A stretch of 64,000 nt of DNA from an uncultured Aquimarina sp. (GTDB lineage Bacteria; Bacteroidota; Bacteroidia; Flavobacteriales; Flavobacteriaceae), in contig CANMKX010000013.1 in the NCBI GenBank assembly GCA_947498595.1, forward strand, positions 56,939 through 120,938. The letters are read 5' to 3'. Below the pieces are notes generated by a model that did no database searches, was not told the origin of the DNA, and worked only from the letters and a program-made list of their open reading frames with translations. Both the position numbers and the translations under genes were made by a program. Below, one piece after another: positions 38,046 through 47,611 of the stretch; positions within the stretch are counted from its first letter, which is position 1; each line of letters opens with the position of its first letter.

Positions 38046-39599
38046 TCATTTTCTTGGTTGCAAAGTTACAAAAGGAATTATCATTTCTTCAAGAGAAATC
38101 CCTCCATGTTGATAAGTGTTTCTGTAATATCCAACGTAATGATTATAGTTGTTAGGGTATGCAAAAAAATAATCCCCACGCGCAAAGATGAATGAGCTAC
38201 TCATATTGATGGAAGGTAAATGTATTTCCTTAGGATTTTTTACAGCTAATACTTCTTTTTTATCATAAGTTAAACTTTTACCAGTTTTATAGCGTAAATT
38301 AAGACTGGTGTTTTTATCTCCTATAACTTTTGAAGGATTTTTAACATTAATAGTTCCATGATCTGTAGTCAATAATAACTTGAAACCTAATTGTTGAGCT
38401 TGTTGTATAATTTCTAAAAGAGGAGAGTTTTTAAACCAACTAGTTGTTAATGATCGATATGACTTATCGTTAGAGGCTAATTCTTTTATCACTTCCATCT
38501 CAGTTTTACTATGAGATAGCATATCAACGAAATTGTATACTACGACTGTAAGATCATTATCTTTGCAACCTTTAAAGTTGTCAGCTAACATTTTACCCGA
38601 CTTTTCATTGGTGATTTTATAATATTCGTGTTTGATATCTAGATTGAGACGCTTTAATTGGGCAGTTAAAAAATCATTTTCATGCATATTTTTACCCCCT
38701 TCATCAGTATCATTAAGCCAATATTCTGGATGCCTTCTTTCCATTTCTGATGGCATCAATCCAGAAAATATAGCATTTCGTGCATATTGCGTTGCACTAG
38801 GTAAAATACTGTAAAAAGGAGTTTCCTCTTCTTTTTTATAATGATTATTAATAATTGGCTCAAAAGTTTTCCATTGATCATATCTCAAATTATCAATCAC
38901 AACCAGTAAAGTAGGTTGTTCTTTTGTAATTTCCGGAGCAATTTTATTTTTAAATAATGTGTGAGACATGATAGGTGCATCTTCTGGAGCATCAAACCAA
39001 TCCACATAATTTTTATCAATGAATTTAAAAAACTGAGAGTTTGCTTCTGATTTTTGAGATTCAAGAATTTCAAACATTCCAGTATCTTCGATACTTTCTA
39101 ATTCAATTTCCCAGTATATTAATTTTTGATACAATTCGGCCCATTCTTCATGAGAATTAACCATTGCCATATCCATCGCTATTTTTCTAAATTCTTGTTG
39201 ATAATTAGAAGTAGTTTTTTCGGATACTAAACGAGAATGATCTAAATTCTTTTTGAGGCTTAATAAAATCTGATTTGGATTTACAGGTTTTATTAAATAA
39301 TCTGCAATTTTACTACCAATAGCTTCCTCCATGATATATTCCTCTTCACTTTTGGTAATCATAACAACAGGGAGACTAGCTTTTCTTTCTTTAATTTCGG
39401 TTAAAGTTTCTAGACCGGTTAATCCAGGCATATTTTCGTCAAGAAAAACTATATCAAAATTGATATCATCAATAATTTCTAGAGCTTCAGTTCCGCTCTG
39501 ACATTTTGTAACTTCATAATTTTTCTTTTCCAAAAAAAGAATATGAGGTTTTAATAAATCGATTTCATCATCTACCCAAAGTATTTTGATTTTATTCAT
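38046..39599 (-). CDS. porX: T9SS response regulator PorX (receiver plus PglZ phosphatase domain)
   Basis: PorX, with the histidine kinase PorY, controls type IX secretion genes in Bacteroidota and also binds secretion components. The 517-residue protein starts with a CheY-like receiver (about 1-120; acidic pair Asp10/Asp11, phospho-acceptor Asp54 in VFLDENMPG, Lys in MITKSEEE), then a helical linker, then an alkaline-phosphatase-like PglZ domain (about 215-517) with the metal-binding LLVVIDNLRYDQW and LLTTDHGT motifs. No HTH domain is present, as expected for PorX. The window also encodes two T9SS cargo proteases. It heads an operon with tsaE, ald and a small membrane protein. Confidence 0.94.
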   Translation of the reverse strand: MNKIKILWVDDEIDLLKPHILFLEKKNYEVTKCQSGTEALEIIDDINFDIVFLDENMPGLTGLETLTEIKERKASLPVVMITKSEEEYIMEEAIGSKIADYLIKPVNPNQILLSLKKNLDHSRLVSEKTTSNYQQEFRKIAMDMAMVNSHEEWAELYQKLIYWEIELESIEDTGMFEILESQKSEANSQFFKFIDKNYVDWFDAPEDAPIMSHTLFKNKIAPEITKEQPTLLVVIDNLRYDQWKTFEPIINNHYKKEEETPFYSILPSATQYARNAIFSGLMPSEMERRHPEYWLNDTDEGGKNMHENDFLTAQLKRLNLDIKHEYYKITNEKSGKMLADNFKGCKDNDLTVVVYNFVDMLSHSKTEMEVIKELASNDKSYRSLTTSWFKNSPLLEIIQQAQQLGFKLLLTTDHGTINVKNPSKVIGDKNTSLNLRYKTGKSLTYDKKEVLAVKNPKEIHLPSINMSSSFIFARGDYFFAYPNNYNHYVGYYRNTYQHGGISLEEMIIPFVTLQPRK

Positions 39600-39712
39600 A
39601 TTTGTATCGTATAATCAATATTAGAATGCCTATTTAAAAAAGTAGTTTATTAAGAGGCTTGATTTGTATTCTTATTTTTTTAATAAGATAAGAGTTTTTC
39701 TTCTTCAAATCT

Positions 39713-39720
39713 TATATTTG
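39713..39720 (+). promoter_or_regulatory. -7 box for the HD hydrolase gene
   Basis: TATATTTG fits TAnnTTTG exactly and lies 21 bp before the TTG start at 39742. It sets the start of the gene, since any upstream start would precede the promoter. Confidence 0.65.
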
Positions 39721-39741
39721 TTTTATAAAAGTAAATGTAGC

Positions 39742-40962
39742 TTGAAAAAAAGAAACAAACTAAAAATATTAAACGATCCTATATATGGATTTATTACAAT
39801 TCCTAACGAACTTATCTTTGATCTGATAGAACATAGATATTTTCAGAGGTTACGACGAATTTCTCAAATGGGACTTTCATATTTAGTTTATCCAGGAGCA
39901 CATCATACTAGATTTCATCACGCATTGGGTTGTATGCATCTTATGCAAAAAGCAGTAAGAGTGCTACGATTTAAAGAAATCGAAATCTCTGAAAAAGAAG
40001 AGGAAGCATTATTGATCGCAATATTGTTACATGATATTGGCCACGGTCCTTTTTCACATGCTATGGAGCATAGTATTGTTAATGGGGTAAGTCACGAAGC
40101 AATTTCTTTATTATTCATGGAAGAAATGAATAAAGAATTTGAAGGTAAATTATCACTGGCAATACAGATTTTTAAAGGTGACTATCATCGAAATTTCTTA
40201 TATCAATTAATATCTAGTCAGCTAGATATGGATCGATTAGATTATTTAAAAAGAGATAGTTTTTATACAGGAGTAGCCGAAGGAAATATTAATAGTGAAC
40301 GTTTAATTACAATGTTGAGCGTTGTTAATGATGAATTAGTTGTTGAAGAAAAAGGTATTTACTCTGTAGAGAAATTTTTATTAGCTAGGCGATTAATGTA
40401 TTGGCAAGTGTATTTACATAAAACAGGACTTGTAGGAGAACAACTATTGATTAGAGTATTAAAAAGAGCAAAAGAGTTATCAGATAATGGATATCAATTG
40501 ACAGCCAGTAAGGGGCTGACGTTCTTTTTGCAAAACAAAATAACTTCAACTAATTTCACTTCAACGGTGTTAAATACATTTTCGACATTAGATGATTATG
40601 ATATTATTGCTGGAATGAAAGAGTGGAGTTCTTGTGATGATTTTGTATTAAGTACATTATCAAAAATGATCATCAATAGAGATTTATTGAAAGTGAAAAT
40701 TAAAAAGAAACCATTTACAGAAAATAAAATAGAAAAATGCATATCAAGATTTTCTGAAGAAAATAATATAACAAGAGAAGAAGCTAATTATTTTGTCTTT
40801 AGCGGATCTATTTCTAATCAAGCATATTATCAAAATAAAGAGAATATAAATATTTTACATAAATCACGTAAAATAGTTGATATTGTCAAAGCAACAGATC
40901 AATTTAACCTAAAAGCGTTATCAAAACCAGTAACCAAATATTTTATGTGCTTTCCAAAGTAA
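39742..40962 (+). CDS. HD-domain phosphohydrolase
   Basis: Taken from the TTG at 39742 the protein is 406 residues, beginning LKILNDPIYGF shortly after the start, as is usual for this family; the open frame reaches back to 39664, but a perfect -7 box at 39713-39720 makes that part promoter. It has the HD signature in order: HHTRFHHALGCMHLM, then LLHDIGHGPFSHAME with the His-Asp pair, and a later Asp in QLDMDRLDYLKRDS. This is the SAMHD1/dNTPase-like group, so it may hydrolyse dNTPs or another nucleotide; the substrate is not certain. It is followed after 31 bp by lpxD, which has its own -7 box. Confidence 0.85.
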   Translation: MKKRNKLKILNDPIYGFITIPNELIFDLIEHRYFQRLRRISQMGLSYLVYPGAHHTRFHHALGCMHLMQKAVRVLRFKEIEISEKEEEALLIAILLHDIGHGPFSHAMEHSIVNGVSHEAISLLFMEEMNKEFEGKLSLAIQIFKGDYHRNFLYQLISSQLDMDRLDYLKRDSFYTGVAEGNINSERLITMLSVVNDELVVEEKGIYSVEKFLLARRLMYWQVYLHKTGLVGEQLLIRVLKRAKELSDNGYQLTASKGLTFFLQNKITSTNFTSTVLNTFSTLDDYDIIAGMKEWSSCDDFVLSTLSKMIINRDLLKVKIKKKPFTENKIEKCISRFSEENNITREEANYFVFSGSISNQAYYQNKENINILHKSRKIVDIVKATDQFNLKALSKPVTKYFMCFPK

Positions 40963-40980
40963 AAACTAGCACATTTTTTA

Positions 40981-40988
40981 TACTTTTG
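40981..40988 (+). promoter_or_regulatory. -7 box immediately before lpxD
   Basis: TACTTTTG fits TAnnTTTG and ends only 5 bp before the lpxD ATG at 40994, implying a leaderless or nearly leaderless transcript if used. Confidence 0.5.
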
Positions 40989-40993
40989 CGAGA

Positions 40994-42022
40994 ATGATTT
41001 TTACAGCCACACAAATTGCAGGTATTTTAAACGGAGTCGTCGATGGGGACGAGACAGTTGAAGTATCTAAATTAGCAAAAATTGAAGAAGGAACGAAGGG
41101 GTCGTTAACTTTCTTATCAAATCCAAAATATACACCATATATATATAAGACAGAAGCTTCAATAACAATCGTTGATAAAGATTTTGAAGTTGAATCAGAA
41201 ATAACTACTACTTTAATTCGAGTAGAAAATGCATACAAAGCTTTTTCACAATTGCTAGAATATTATAATAAAGTAAAGATGAATAAGCATGGAATAGAAC
41301 AACCAAGTTTTATTTCTGAAAGTGCTAGTTATAAAGATGATATTTATTTAGGTGCATTTTCTTATTTAGGAGATAATGTTACAATAGGAGATAATGCAAA
41401 AATTTATCCTAATGTTTATATAGGAGATAATGTAACATTAGGAGATAATGTTGTAGTTTTTGCAGGAGCAAAAATTTACTCAGAAACTATTATAGGAAAT
41501 GGTTGTGTAATTCATAGCGGAGCTATTGTAGGTGCAGATGGATTTGGGTTTACTCCAAATGAAAAAGGAGAATACACAAAAGTACCACAAACAGGAAACG
41601 TAATTATAGAAGATAATGTTGATGTTGGAGCAGGAACTACGATTGATAGGGCAACATTAGGATCTACTGTAATACGTAAAGGAGTTAAACTAGATAATCA
41701 AATCCAGATAGCACATAATGTAGAAATTGGTGCTCATACAGCTATCGCTGCACAAACAGGTATAGCAGGATCAACTAAGATAGGAAAACATTGTCTTATA
41801 GGTGGACAAGTGGGAATTGCAGGACATTTAATTATAGGTAATCAAGTAAAAATCCAAGCGCAATCTGGAATAGGAAGAAATATTAAAGATAAAGAGACCA
41901 TTCAAGGTTCTCCAGCATTAGGATATTCTGATTACAATAAATCATATGTTCATTTTAAAAATCTACCAAAGATTGTAGATACAGTATACAAACTAGAGAA
42001 AAAAATAAACAGCAATGAGTAA
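40994..42022 (+). CDS. lpxD: UDP-3-O-acylglucosamine N-acyltransferase
   Basis: LpxD adds a hydroxyacyl chain from acyl-ACP to the 2-amino group of UDP-3-O-acyl-glucosamine in lipid A synthesis. The 342-residue protein has an N-terminal uridine-binding domain (about 1-100) and a long left-handed beta-helix of hexapeptide repeats (IGDNV-type, about 105-320). The catalytic His is His241 in QIAHNVEIG, with GADGFGF near residue 180 as in standard LpxD. It overlaps lpxC/fabZ by 8 bp, so it heads the lpxD-lpxC/fabZ-lpxA-efp run. Confidence 0.95.
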   Translation: MIFTATQIAGILNGVVDGDETVEVSKLAKIEEGTKGSLTFLSNPKYTPYIYKTEASITIVDKDFEVESEITTTLIRVENAYKAFSQLLEYYNKVKMNKHGIEQPSFISESASYKDDIYLGAFSYLGDNVTIGDNAKIYPNVYIGDNVTLGDNVVVFAGAKIYSETIIGNGCVIHSGAIVGADGFGFTPNEKGEYTKVPQTGNVIIEDNVDVGAGTTIDRATLGSTVIRKGVKLDNQIQIAHNVEIGAHTAIAAQTGIAGSTKIGKHCLIGGQVGIAGHLIIGNQVKIQAQSGIGRNIKDKETIQGSPALGYSDYNKSYVHFKNLPKIVDTVYKLEKKINSNE

Positions 42023-43418
42023 CACTGTTGTAAATAAACAAAGGACAATTAAAAATGAAGTAACACTTAAAGGTGTAGGTCTTCATACGGGGAAACAAGT
42101 TATTCTAACATTTAAACCTGCTCCAGAAAATCATGGTTATGCATTTTGTAGGGTAGATTTAGAAGGAAGCCCAATTATTGAAGCTGATGCTAACTATGTT
42201 GTAAATACACAACGTGGAACCAATTTGGAAAAAAATGGGGTTAGTATTCAGACATCAGAACATGTATTGGCTGCTTGTGTAGGATTAGAAATAGACAATT
42301 TATTGATGGAGTTAGATGCTTCTGAACCTCCAATTATGGACGGTTCGAGTAAGTTTTTTATCGAAGCTCTTGAAAAAGCCGGAATTGTTGAACAAGAAGC
42401 AGAAAGAGAAGAATATATCGTAAAAGATGTTATTTCTTATACAGATGAGGAAACTGGAAGCGAAGTTTTGATCATGCCTTCAGATGAGTATCAAGTAACA
42501 ACTATGGTGGACTTTGGTACTAAAGTTTTAGGAACGCAAAATGCTTCTTTAAAACATCTTTCTGATTTTAAAGCTGAGATAGCAAGTGCAAGAACATTTA
42601 GTTTTTTACACGAATTAGAAATGTTATTAGAGCATGGACTAATTAAAGGTGGAGATCTTAATAATGCAATTGTATATGTAGATAAAGAATTGAGTCAAGA
42701 GACAATGGAGCGATTAAAAGTTGCTTTTGGAAAAGATTCAATTACAGTTAAATCTAATGGTATTTTGGATAATTTAACATTGCATTATCCTAATGAAGCT
42801 GCAAGACACAAACTATTAGATGTAATTGGTGATTTAGCATTAATTGGTACTCGTATTAGAGGTAAAATTATAGCAAATAAACCAGGACATTATGTGAATA
42901 CACAATTTGCTAAAAAAATGTCTAAAATTATCAAAATTGAGAAAAGAAATAAAGTTCCTCAATTTGATTTATCACAAAAACCATTGATGGATATCAATAA
43001 GATAATGGATATGTTGCCACATAGACCACCATTCTTATTAGTTGACAGAATCATTGAAATGTCTGATAAACATGTGGTTGGTATGAAGAATGTGACAATG
43101 AACGAACCTTTCTTTGTTGGTCATTTTCCAGGAGCTCCTGTAATGCCAGGTGTATTACAAATTGAAGCAATGGCTCAAACAGGAGGAATTCTAGCTTTAA
43201 GTACAGTACCAGACCCAGAAAATTACCTGACTTATTTTATGAAAATAGATAAGGTAAAATTCAAACAACAAGTATTGCCAGGTGATACTTTAATATTTAA
43301 ATTGGAATTATTAACACCAATCCGCAGAGGGATCTGTCATATGCAAGCTTTTGCGTACGCTAATGGGAAACTAGCGACTGAAGCAGAACTTATGGCACAA
43401 ATTGTAAAATCTAAATAA
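42015..43418 (+). CDS. lpxC/fabZ: Bifunctional LpxC deacetylase / FabZ dehydratase fusion
   Basis: The 467-residue protein joins two enzymes. Residues about 1-310 are LpxC, the zinc deacetylase that commits UDP-3-O-acyl-GlcNAc to lipid A (HTGK near the N-terminus, SEHVLAA zinc motif, [12 protein letters not shown] with His and Asp). Residues about 325-467 are FabZ, the 3-hydroxyacyl-ACP dehydratase ([11 protein letters not shown], then [20 protein letters not shown] with catalytic His and Glu). The fusion is characteristic of Bacteroidota and links the balance of lipid A and fatty acid synthesis in one chain. It overlaps lpxD by 8 bp and precedes lpxA by 5 bp. Confidence 0.96.
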   Translation: MSNTVVNKQRTIKNEVTLKGVGLHTGKQVILTFKPAPENHGYAFCRVDLEGSPIIEADANYVVNTQRGTNLEKNGVSIQTSEHVLAACVGLEIDNLLMELDASEPPIMDGSSKFFIEALEKAGIVEQEAEREEYIVKDVISYTDEETGSEVLIMPSDEYQVTTMVDFGTKVLGTQNASLKHLSDFKAEIASARTFSFLHELEMLLEHGLIKGGDLNNAIVYVDKELSQETMERLKVAFGKDSITVKSNGILDNLTLHYPNEAARHKLLDVIGDLALIGTRIRGKIIANKPGHYVNTQFAKKMSKIIKIEKRNKVPQFDLSQKPLMDINKIMDMLPHRPPFLLVDRIIEMSDKHVVGMKNVTMNEPFFVGHFPGAPVMPGVLQIEAMAQTGGILALSTVPDPENYLTYFMKIDKVKFKQQVLPGDTLIFKLELLTPIRRGICHMQAFAYANGKLATEAELMAQIVKSK

Positions 43419-43423
43419 AACAG

Positions 43424-44206
43424 ATGAATCAACCATTAGCATACGTTCATCCAGGAGCAAAAATTGCAAAGAATGTAGTAATAGAACCTTTTACTACAAT
43501 TCATAATAACGTAGTGATAGGAGAAGGAACTTGGATAGGTTCTAATGTAACTATTATGGAAGGTGCTAGAATTGGAAAAAACTGTAGTATTTTTCCAGGA
43601 GCAGTAATTTCTGCAGTACCACAAGATAAAAAATTCTCAGACGAAGATACTATTACTGAGATAGGTGATAATACAACTATTAGAGAATGCGTTACTATTA
43701 ACAGAGGGACTACTGATAAGATGAAAACTAGTATCGGTAAAAACTGTTGGATAATGGCTTATTGCCACATTGCTCACGATTGTATTGTAGGAGATAATTG
43801 TATCTTTTCTAATAATAGTACATTAGCAGGACATATTACTGTAGGTAATCATGTGGTTTTAGCTGGTATGGCAGCAGTGCAACAATTTTGTAGTATCGGA
43901 AATCATGCATTCGTTACAGGAGGATCTCTTGTACGTAAAGATGTACCACCTTTTGTAAAAGCAGCTCGTGAACCATTATCTTATGTAGGGATAAATTCTA
44001 TAGGTTTGAGAAGAAGAGGTTTTTCAACAGAAAAAATAAGAGAAGTTCAGAATATATATAGAATTCTTTATCAAAAAAATTATAACAACACACAAGCTTT
44101 AGCTATTATTGAAGCAGAAATGGAAGCAACTCCAGAAAGAGATGAAGTGTTAGAATTTATAAAGAATTCGCAAAGAGGAATCATGAAAGGATATTTCTCA
44201 AATTAA
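43424..44206 (+). CDS. lpxA: Acyl-ACP--UDP-N-acetylglucosamine O-acyltransferase
   Basis: LpxA performs the first step of lipid A synthesis, moving a hydroxyacyl group from ACP to the 3-OH of UDP-GlcNAc. The 260-residue length matches the family. The N-terminal two thirds are hexapeptide repeats; the catalytic His lies in AYCHIAHDCIVGDN, and the C-terminal helical part (GLRRRGFSTEKIREVQNIYRILY) is typical. It starts 5 bp after lpxC/fabZ and is followed at 32 bp by efp. Confidence 0.96.
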   Translation: MNQPLAYVHPGAKIAKNVVIEPFTTIHNNVVIGEGTWIGSNVTIMEGARIGKNCSIFPGAVISAVPQDKKFSDEDTITEIGDNTTIRECVTINRGTTDKMKTSIGKNCWIMAYCHIAHDCIVGDNCIFSNNSTLAGHITVGNHVVLAGMAAVQQFCSIGNHAFVTGGSLVRKDVPPFVKAAREPLSYVGINSIGLRRRGFSTEKIREVQNIYRILYQKNYNNTQALAIIEAEMEATPERDEVLEFIKNSQRGIMKGYFSN

Positions 44207-44238
44207 ATAAAATAAGAAATAACGAATAAAAAGACATC

Positions 44239-44805
44239 ATGGCTAGTACTAGTGATATTAAAAATGGATTGTGTATTAAATACAGTAATGACATTTATAA
44301 AATAATAGAATTTTTACATGTTAAACCAGGAAAAGGGCCTGCTTTTGTAAGAACAAAACTAAAAAGTGTAACAACTGGAAAAGTTGTAGATAATACATTT
44401 TCTGCTGGACACAAAATTGAAGACGTAAGAGTTGAAACTCATAAATTTCAGTTTTTATATCCAGAAGGAGATACGTATCATTTTATGAATATCGTAGATT
44501 ATGATCAAATCACTTTAGAAAAGAACACATTAGATAATCCTGGATTACTAAAAGAAGGAGAAGTGGTAACTGTGATTATTAATTCTGAAGACCAAATGCC
44601 TTTATCAGTAGAAATGCCTCCAAGTGTTATACTTGAAGTAACAGCTACAGAACCGGGTGTAAAAGGAAATACAGCAACTAACGCGACGAAACCTGCTACA
44701 GTTGAAACAGGAGCACAAATTATGGTTCCATTATTTATCAATGAAGGTGATAAAATAAAAGTTGAAACCGATAAGGGTACGTATAAAGAGCGTATTAAGG
44801 AATAA
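44239..44805 (+). CDS. efp: Translation elongation factor P
   Basis: EF-P relieves ribosome stalling at proline runs. The 188-residue, three-domain protein has the KOW-like N-terminus with the tip loop KPGKGPAFVR, whose Lys32 is the position that is modified in lysine-type EF-P proteins; no modification gene lies in this window. OB-fold domains follow. It is the last gene of the lpx run, closed by a strong terminator. Confidence 0.96.
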   Translation: MASTSDIKNGLCIKYSNDIYKIIEFLHVKPGKGPAFVRTKLKSVTTGKVVDNTFSAGHKIEDVRVETHKFQFLYPEGDTYHFMNIVDYDQITLEKNTLDNPGLLKEGEVVTVIINSEDQMPLSVEMPPSVILEVTATEPGVKGNTATNATKPATVETGAQIMVPLFINEGDKIKVETDKGTYKERIKE

Positions 44806-44810
44806 ATAAA

Positions 44811-44840
44811 AAATCCCCTCATAACGAGGGGATTTTTTAT
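44811..44840 (+). terminator. Terminator after efp
   Basis: A perfect 10-bp stem (AAATCCCCTC/GAGGGGATTT) with a 5-nt loop and a T run. Confidence 0.92.
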
Positions 44841-45061
44841 TTTAAAAATGGTCATTCTTATCTGTAAATTATTCGATAAAGTTAGGGGTTGTATATTGCT
44901 ATATAAGAAGAGTTTAGTGATCCTATCTTGTTTGATTCTAAAACGAAGAATGATATTTAATATTAAAAAGTTATTTGTTACATTCAGTAATGTGCGAAAC
45001 GAAATAAAAACACTAAGTTGAAAATTTGTAGCATTTGATGATTGAATATTAAAACAAAACT

Positions 45062-45727
45062 TCAGAAACTAAAAGAACGCCCTTCTTTTTTTACTCTCAT
45101 ATCCATAATAGTTGCAATTCCAATTATTAGTAGTGCAATTGAAGCCACACCAATTTTAATACTGTAATCTATATTGTTTTGAACAACAAAACTAATAGAA
45201 AATGAAAGTCCAAAACTAATAGCCCATGTTGCATAATAATTGTTTGGCATCAAACGCAAATTACTTTTTAAATATTTTTTTAATTCGATAAATTTTTGTT
45301 TAAAAACGTCATTCTTAAATGATGGTATTTTTTCAAGCTCTAGATATTGTATGTAACTTTCAATTAATTTTATTTGATTAGAATTTAAATTTTTATCGTT
45401 TAACTTTTGTAAGAGTATTATAAATTTTTGAAATGTTTTTATCTCAGACTTATGATTAGCTTTAGAAAGTTTTTTCTTAAAAAAAATTATGGCCGTTTTT
45501 AGATCGTTTACCGCCGGAATCGATTGCGAACCAATTAATTCATCTAATTCTACATCTAACGCAATGGCTATTCTTTTTATAGTTTCTCCTGTTGGTTCTG
45601 ATTCATTATTTTCAATTCTCTGAATTGTTCTTAAGCTCACTCGTGACTCATCAGCTAAATATTCTTGAGACATTCCTCTAATACCTCTTAAATTCTTTAA
45701 GTTCTTCGCTATTTTTTTTGTTTTCAT
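45062..45727 (-). CDS. Membrane-anchored XRE-family regulator
   Basis: A 221-residue protein with an N-terminal XRE HTH (about 5-65: LRGIRGMSQEYLADESRVS, then RTIQRIENNESEPTG), a charged middle, and two C-terminal membrane helices (about 163-182 and 189-208). A DNA-binding domain tied to the membrane suggests that it senses an envelope or membrane signal. The start codon is preceded on the minus strand by a TACATTTG -7 box and two TTGACGTAA direct repeats. No partner gene is obvious next to it. Confidence 0.85.
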   Translation of the reverse strand: MKTKKIAKNLKNLRGIRGMSQEYLADESRVSLRTIQRIENNESEPTGETIKRIAIALDVELDELIGSQSIPAVNDLKTAIIFFKKKLSKANHKSEIKTFQKFIILLQKLNDKNLNSNQIKLIESYIQYLELEKIPSFKNDVFKQKFIELKKYLKSNLRLMPNNYYATWAISFGLSFSISFVVQNNIDYSIKIGVASIALLIIGIATIMDMRVKKEGRSFSF

Positions 45728-45751
45728 TTTTGAGATTATTTATTGTTTCAA

Positions 45752-45811
45752 CAAATGTATATTGAAAACATACTTATTTATTACGTCAAGTTAACGACAT
45801 CTTTACGTCAA
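45752..45811 (-). promoter_or_regulatory. Promoter and direct repeats upstream of the membrane XRE gene
   Basis: On the minus strand, the -7 box TACATTTG lies at 45759-45752, 25 bp before the start codon. Upstream are two exact copies of TTGACGTAA (45781-45789 and 45803-45811) 22 bp apart, about two helical turns, as expected for a dimer-bound operator. Confidence 0.5.
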
Positions 45812-46200
45812 CGGTGTTTAAGTAATTGATATAATTCAGATTGTGTGTTAACTAGGTTTCTTGAATGATAAATGTAAATTAATGTTCAAAAATTTCCAAG
45901 TAGTAATTTTCGAGGTGAAAAAACGAATATTCATATCAAAGAAAAAATAATAAACTCAATTTGATAATGAAAGAAGAATGATTTACTACCAATTTTTCTT
46001 TTATATTTTTTAATTATTGAAGCAAATTAAGAGCTTAAAAATAATAAATGCTATCACTTAAATTAAAGGTATGCTTCTTAAAAAACAATAACATGAACTC
46101 TAAAAATTACTCTGAAAATATAAAAGCATAAGATTTAAATAAAAGAAAAAGGAAATTTCATAATAATTCTTATTTTTAGAGCTAGAATCTAAATTAAGAT
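45812..46200. other. Gene-free stretch before the second lpxD-like gene
   Basis: About 390 bp of very AT-rich DNA. The longest frame beginning with ATG that I noticed is a 12-codon one at 46093. I see no RNA gene, hairpin terminator or perfect TAnnTTTG box. Confidence 0.5.
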
Positions 46201-47136
46201 ATGAAGTTTCCACAAACTTATACATTACAACAAATAGCTACCATTATTTCTTCAGAATATATTGGAGACTCTGATTTTCCAGTCTTGGGAATGAATGAAA
46301 TTCATGTTGTTACACCAGGTGATATCGTATTCGTAGATCACCCTAAATATTATGATAAAGCTTTAGAAAGTGCTGCTACAATTGTACTAATTAATAAAAA
46401 AGTAGCATGTCCATCAGGAAAAGCATTGCTAATTTCTGATGATCCATTTAGAGATTTCAATAAATTAACTGATTTTTTTAAACCTTTTAAAAAAGCAGAT
46501 AAAAATATATCTGACTCTGCTTTTATAGGAGAAAATACAATTATCCAGCCAGGTACTTTTGTAGGGAATAATGTTCATATAGGAAAAGATTGTTTAATAC
46601 ATAGTAATGTAACTATATATGATGATACAGTTATAGGAGATAATGTAACTATTCATGCAGGAGCAATATTAGGTGCTGATGCTTTTTATTATAAAAACAG
46701 ACCTGAAGGATTTGATAAACTAAAATCAGGAGGTAGAGTTGTTATTCACAATAAAGTAGATATAGGAGCTCTTTGCACTATTGATAAGGGAGTTACTGGA
46801 GATACAACGATTTCTGAAGATACAAAATTAGACAATCAAGTACACATAGGTCATGATACTGTTATTGGTAAAAAATGTTTAATAGCATCACAAGTAGGAA
46901 TTGCTGGATGTGTTGTTGTAGAAGATGAAGTAACTATATGGGGACAAGTAGGGATTACCAGTGGTATTACCATAGGAAAAAAAGCAATTATCTCAGCCCA
47001 ATCAGGAGTTAGTAAATCACTAGAAGGAGGAAAAGGGTACTTTGGAACACCGGCAGATAGTTTTAGAAAAAAATACAAAGAGATTGCTGCAATTCGTCAA
47101 GTACCAGATTTAATTGATAAAATGAAAAACATATGA
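46201..47136 (+). CDS. Second LpxD-like N-acyltransferase
   Basis: A 311-residue paralogue of the LpxD at 40994. It has the same layout, with an N-terminal uridine-binding-like domain and a hexapeptide-repeat beta-helix, and keeps the catalytic-type His218 in VHIGHDTVIG. Several otherwise conserved stretches have changed: GADGFGF became GADAFYY and [10 protein letters not shown] became GALCTIDKGV. It could be an LpxD with another acyl or sugar preference, or an enzyme for a different UDP-sugar. It lies outside the lpx operon and overlaps the next gene by 4 bp, being transcribed toward sucD. Confidence 0.82.
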   Translation: MKFPQTYTLQQIATIISSEYIGDSDFPVLGMNEIHVVTPGDIVFVDHPKYYDKALESAATIVLINKKVACPSGKALLISDDPFRDFNKLTDFFKPFKKADKNISDSAFIGENTIIQPGTFVGNNVHIGKDCLIHSNVTIYDDTVIGDNVTIHAGAILGADAFYYKNRPEGFDKLKSGGRVVIHNKVDIGALCTIDKGVTGDTTISEDTKLDNQVHIGHDTVIGKKCLIASQVGIAGCVVVEDEVTIWGQVGITSGITIGKKAIISAQSGVSKSLEGGKGYFGTPADSFRKKYKEIAAIRQVPDLIDKMKNI

Positions 47137-47540
47137 GTATTACGGCAAAAGAAAGAGTTAAATCTTTTTATGAAAAAGACTTATTAAAAGATCAAAGTGC
47201 CTTTGTCGAATATTTACATCCTGATGTAACGCTAGATTGGAATAGTAGTTTTGGCTTTAATCAACGTAACTATAATGAATTAGTTGAAATGTTTGCAGAC
47301 ATGGGAAATTCTTTTATGTCTTTAAGATGTGAAATAAGTCATTTGTTAGAAGAAAAAGATGTAGTTACGGTTCGATATACATATTTTGCACGCCCCATAG
47401 AAGAGCCAGAACAAGAAGATGCAATAGCTCATTTTGTTACTATATGGGAGCTAAAAGATAAAAAACTATACAAAGGATATCAGATAAGTCAACAAGCAGA
47501 CAATACTTTAGAAACCTTATCATCATTTCTTTTAAAATAA
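47133..47540 (+). CDS. SnoaL/NTF2-like protein
   Basis: A 135-residue protein with the cone-shaped NTF2/SnoaL fold pattern: an N-terminal helix pair (SITAKERVKSFYEKDL), then a curved beta sheet with WNSSFGFNQRNY and VTVRYTYFARPIEEPEQEDAIAHFVTIWELKD. Such proteins are either small isomerases or hydrolases, or ligand-binding partners. The ATG overlaps the end of the lpxD-like gene by 4 bp, which implies translational coupling and perhaps a shared pathway. The function is not known. Confidence 0.75.
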   Translation: MSITAKERVKSFYEKDLLKDQSAFVEYLHPDVTLDWNSSFGFNQRNYNELVEMFADMGNSFMSLRCEISHLLEEKDVVTVRYTYFARPIEEPEQEDAIAHFVTIWELKDKKLYKGYQISQQADNTLETLSSFLLK

Positions 47541-47575
47541 TTAAAATTTCATTTTAACTATAGTCTTCAAAAGCT

Positions 47576-47583
47576 TACTTTTG
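47576..47583 (+). promoter_or_regulatory. -7 box for sucD
   Basis: TACTTTTG fits TAnnTTTG and lies 28 bp before the sucD ATG. Confidence 0.55.
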
Positions 47584-47611
47584 GGACATCCAAAAAATAA
47601 ATCATAACGCA

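Noticed and set aside
39664..39741. Upstream start for the HD hydrolase gene
   Set aside because: A perfect -7 box lies inside this stretch, so it precedes the transcript start.
46093..46131. Small ORF of 12 codons
   Set aside because: Too short, with no promoter or other support.
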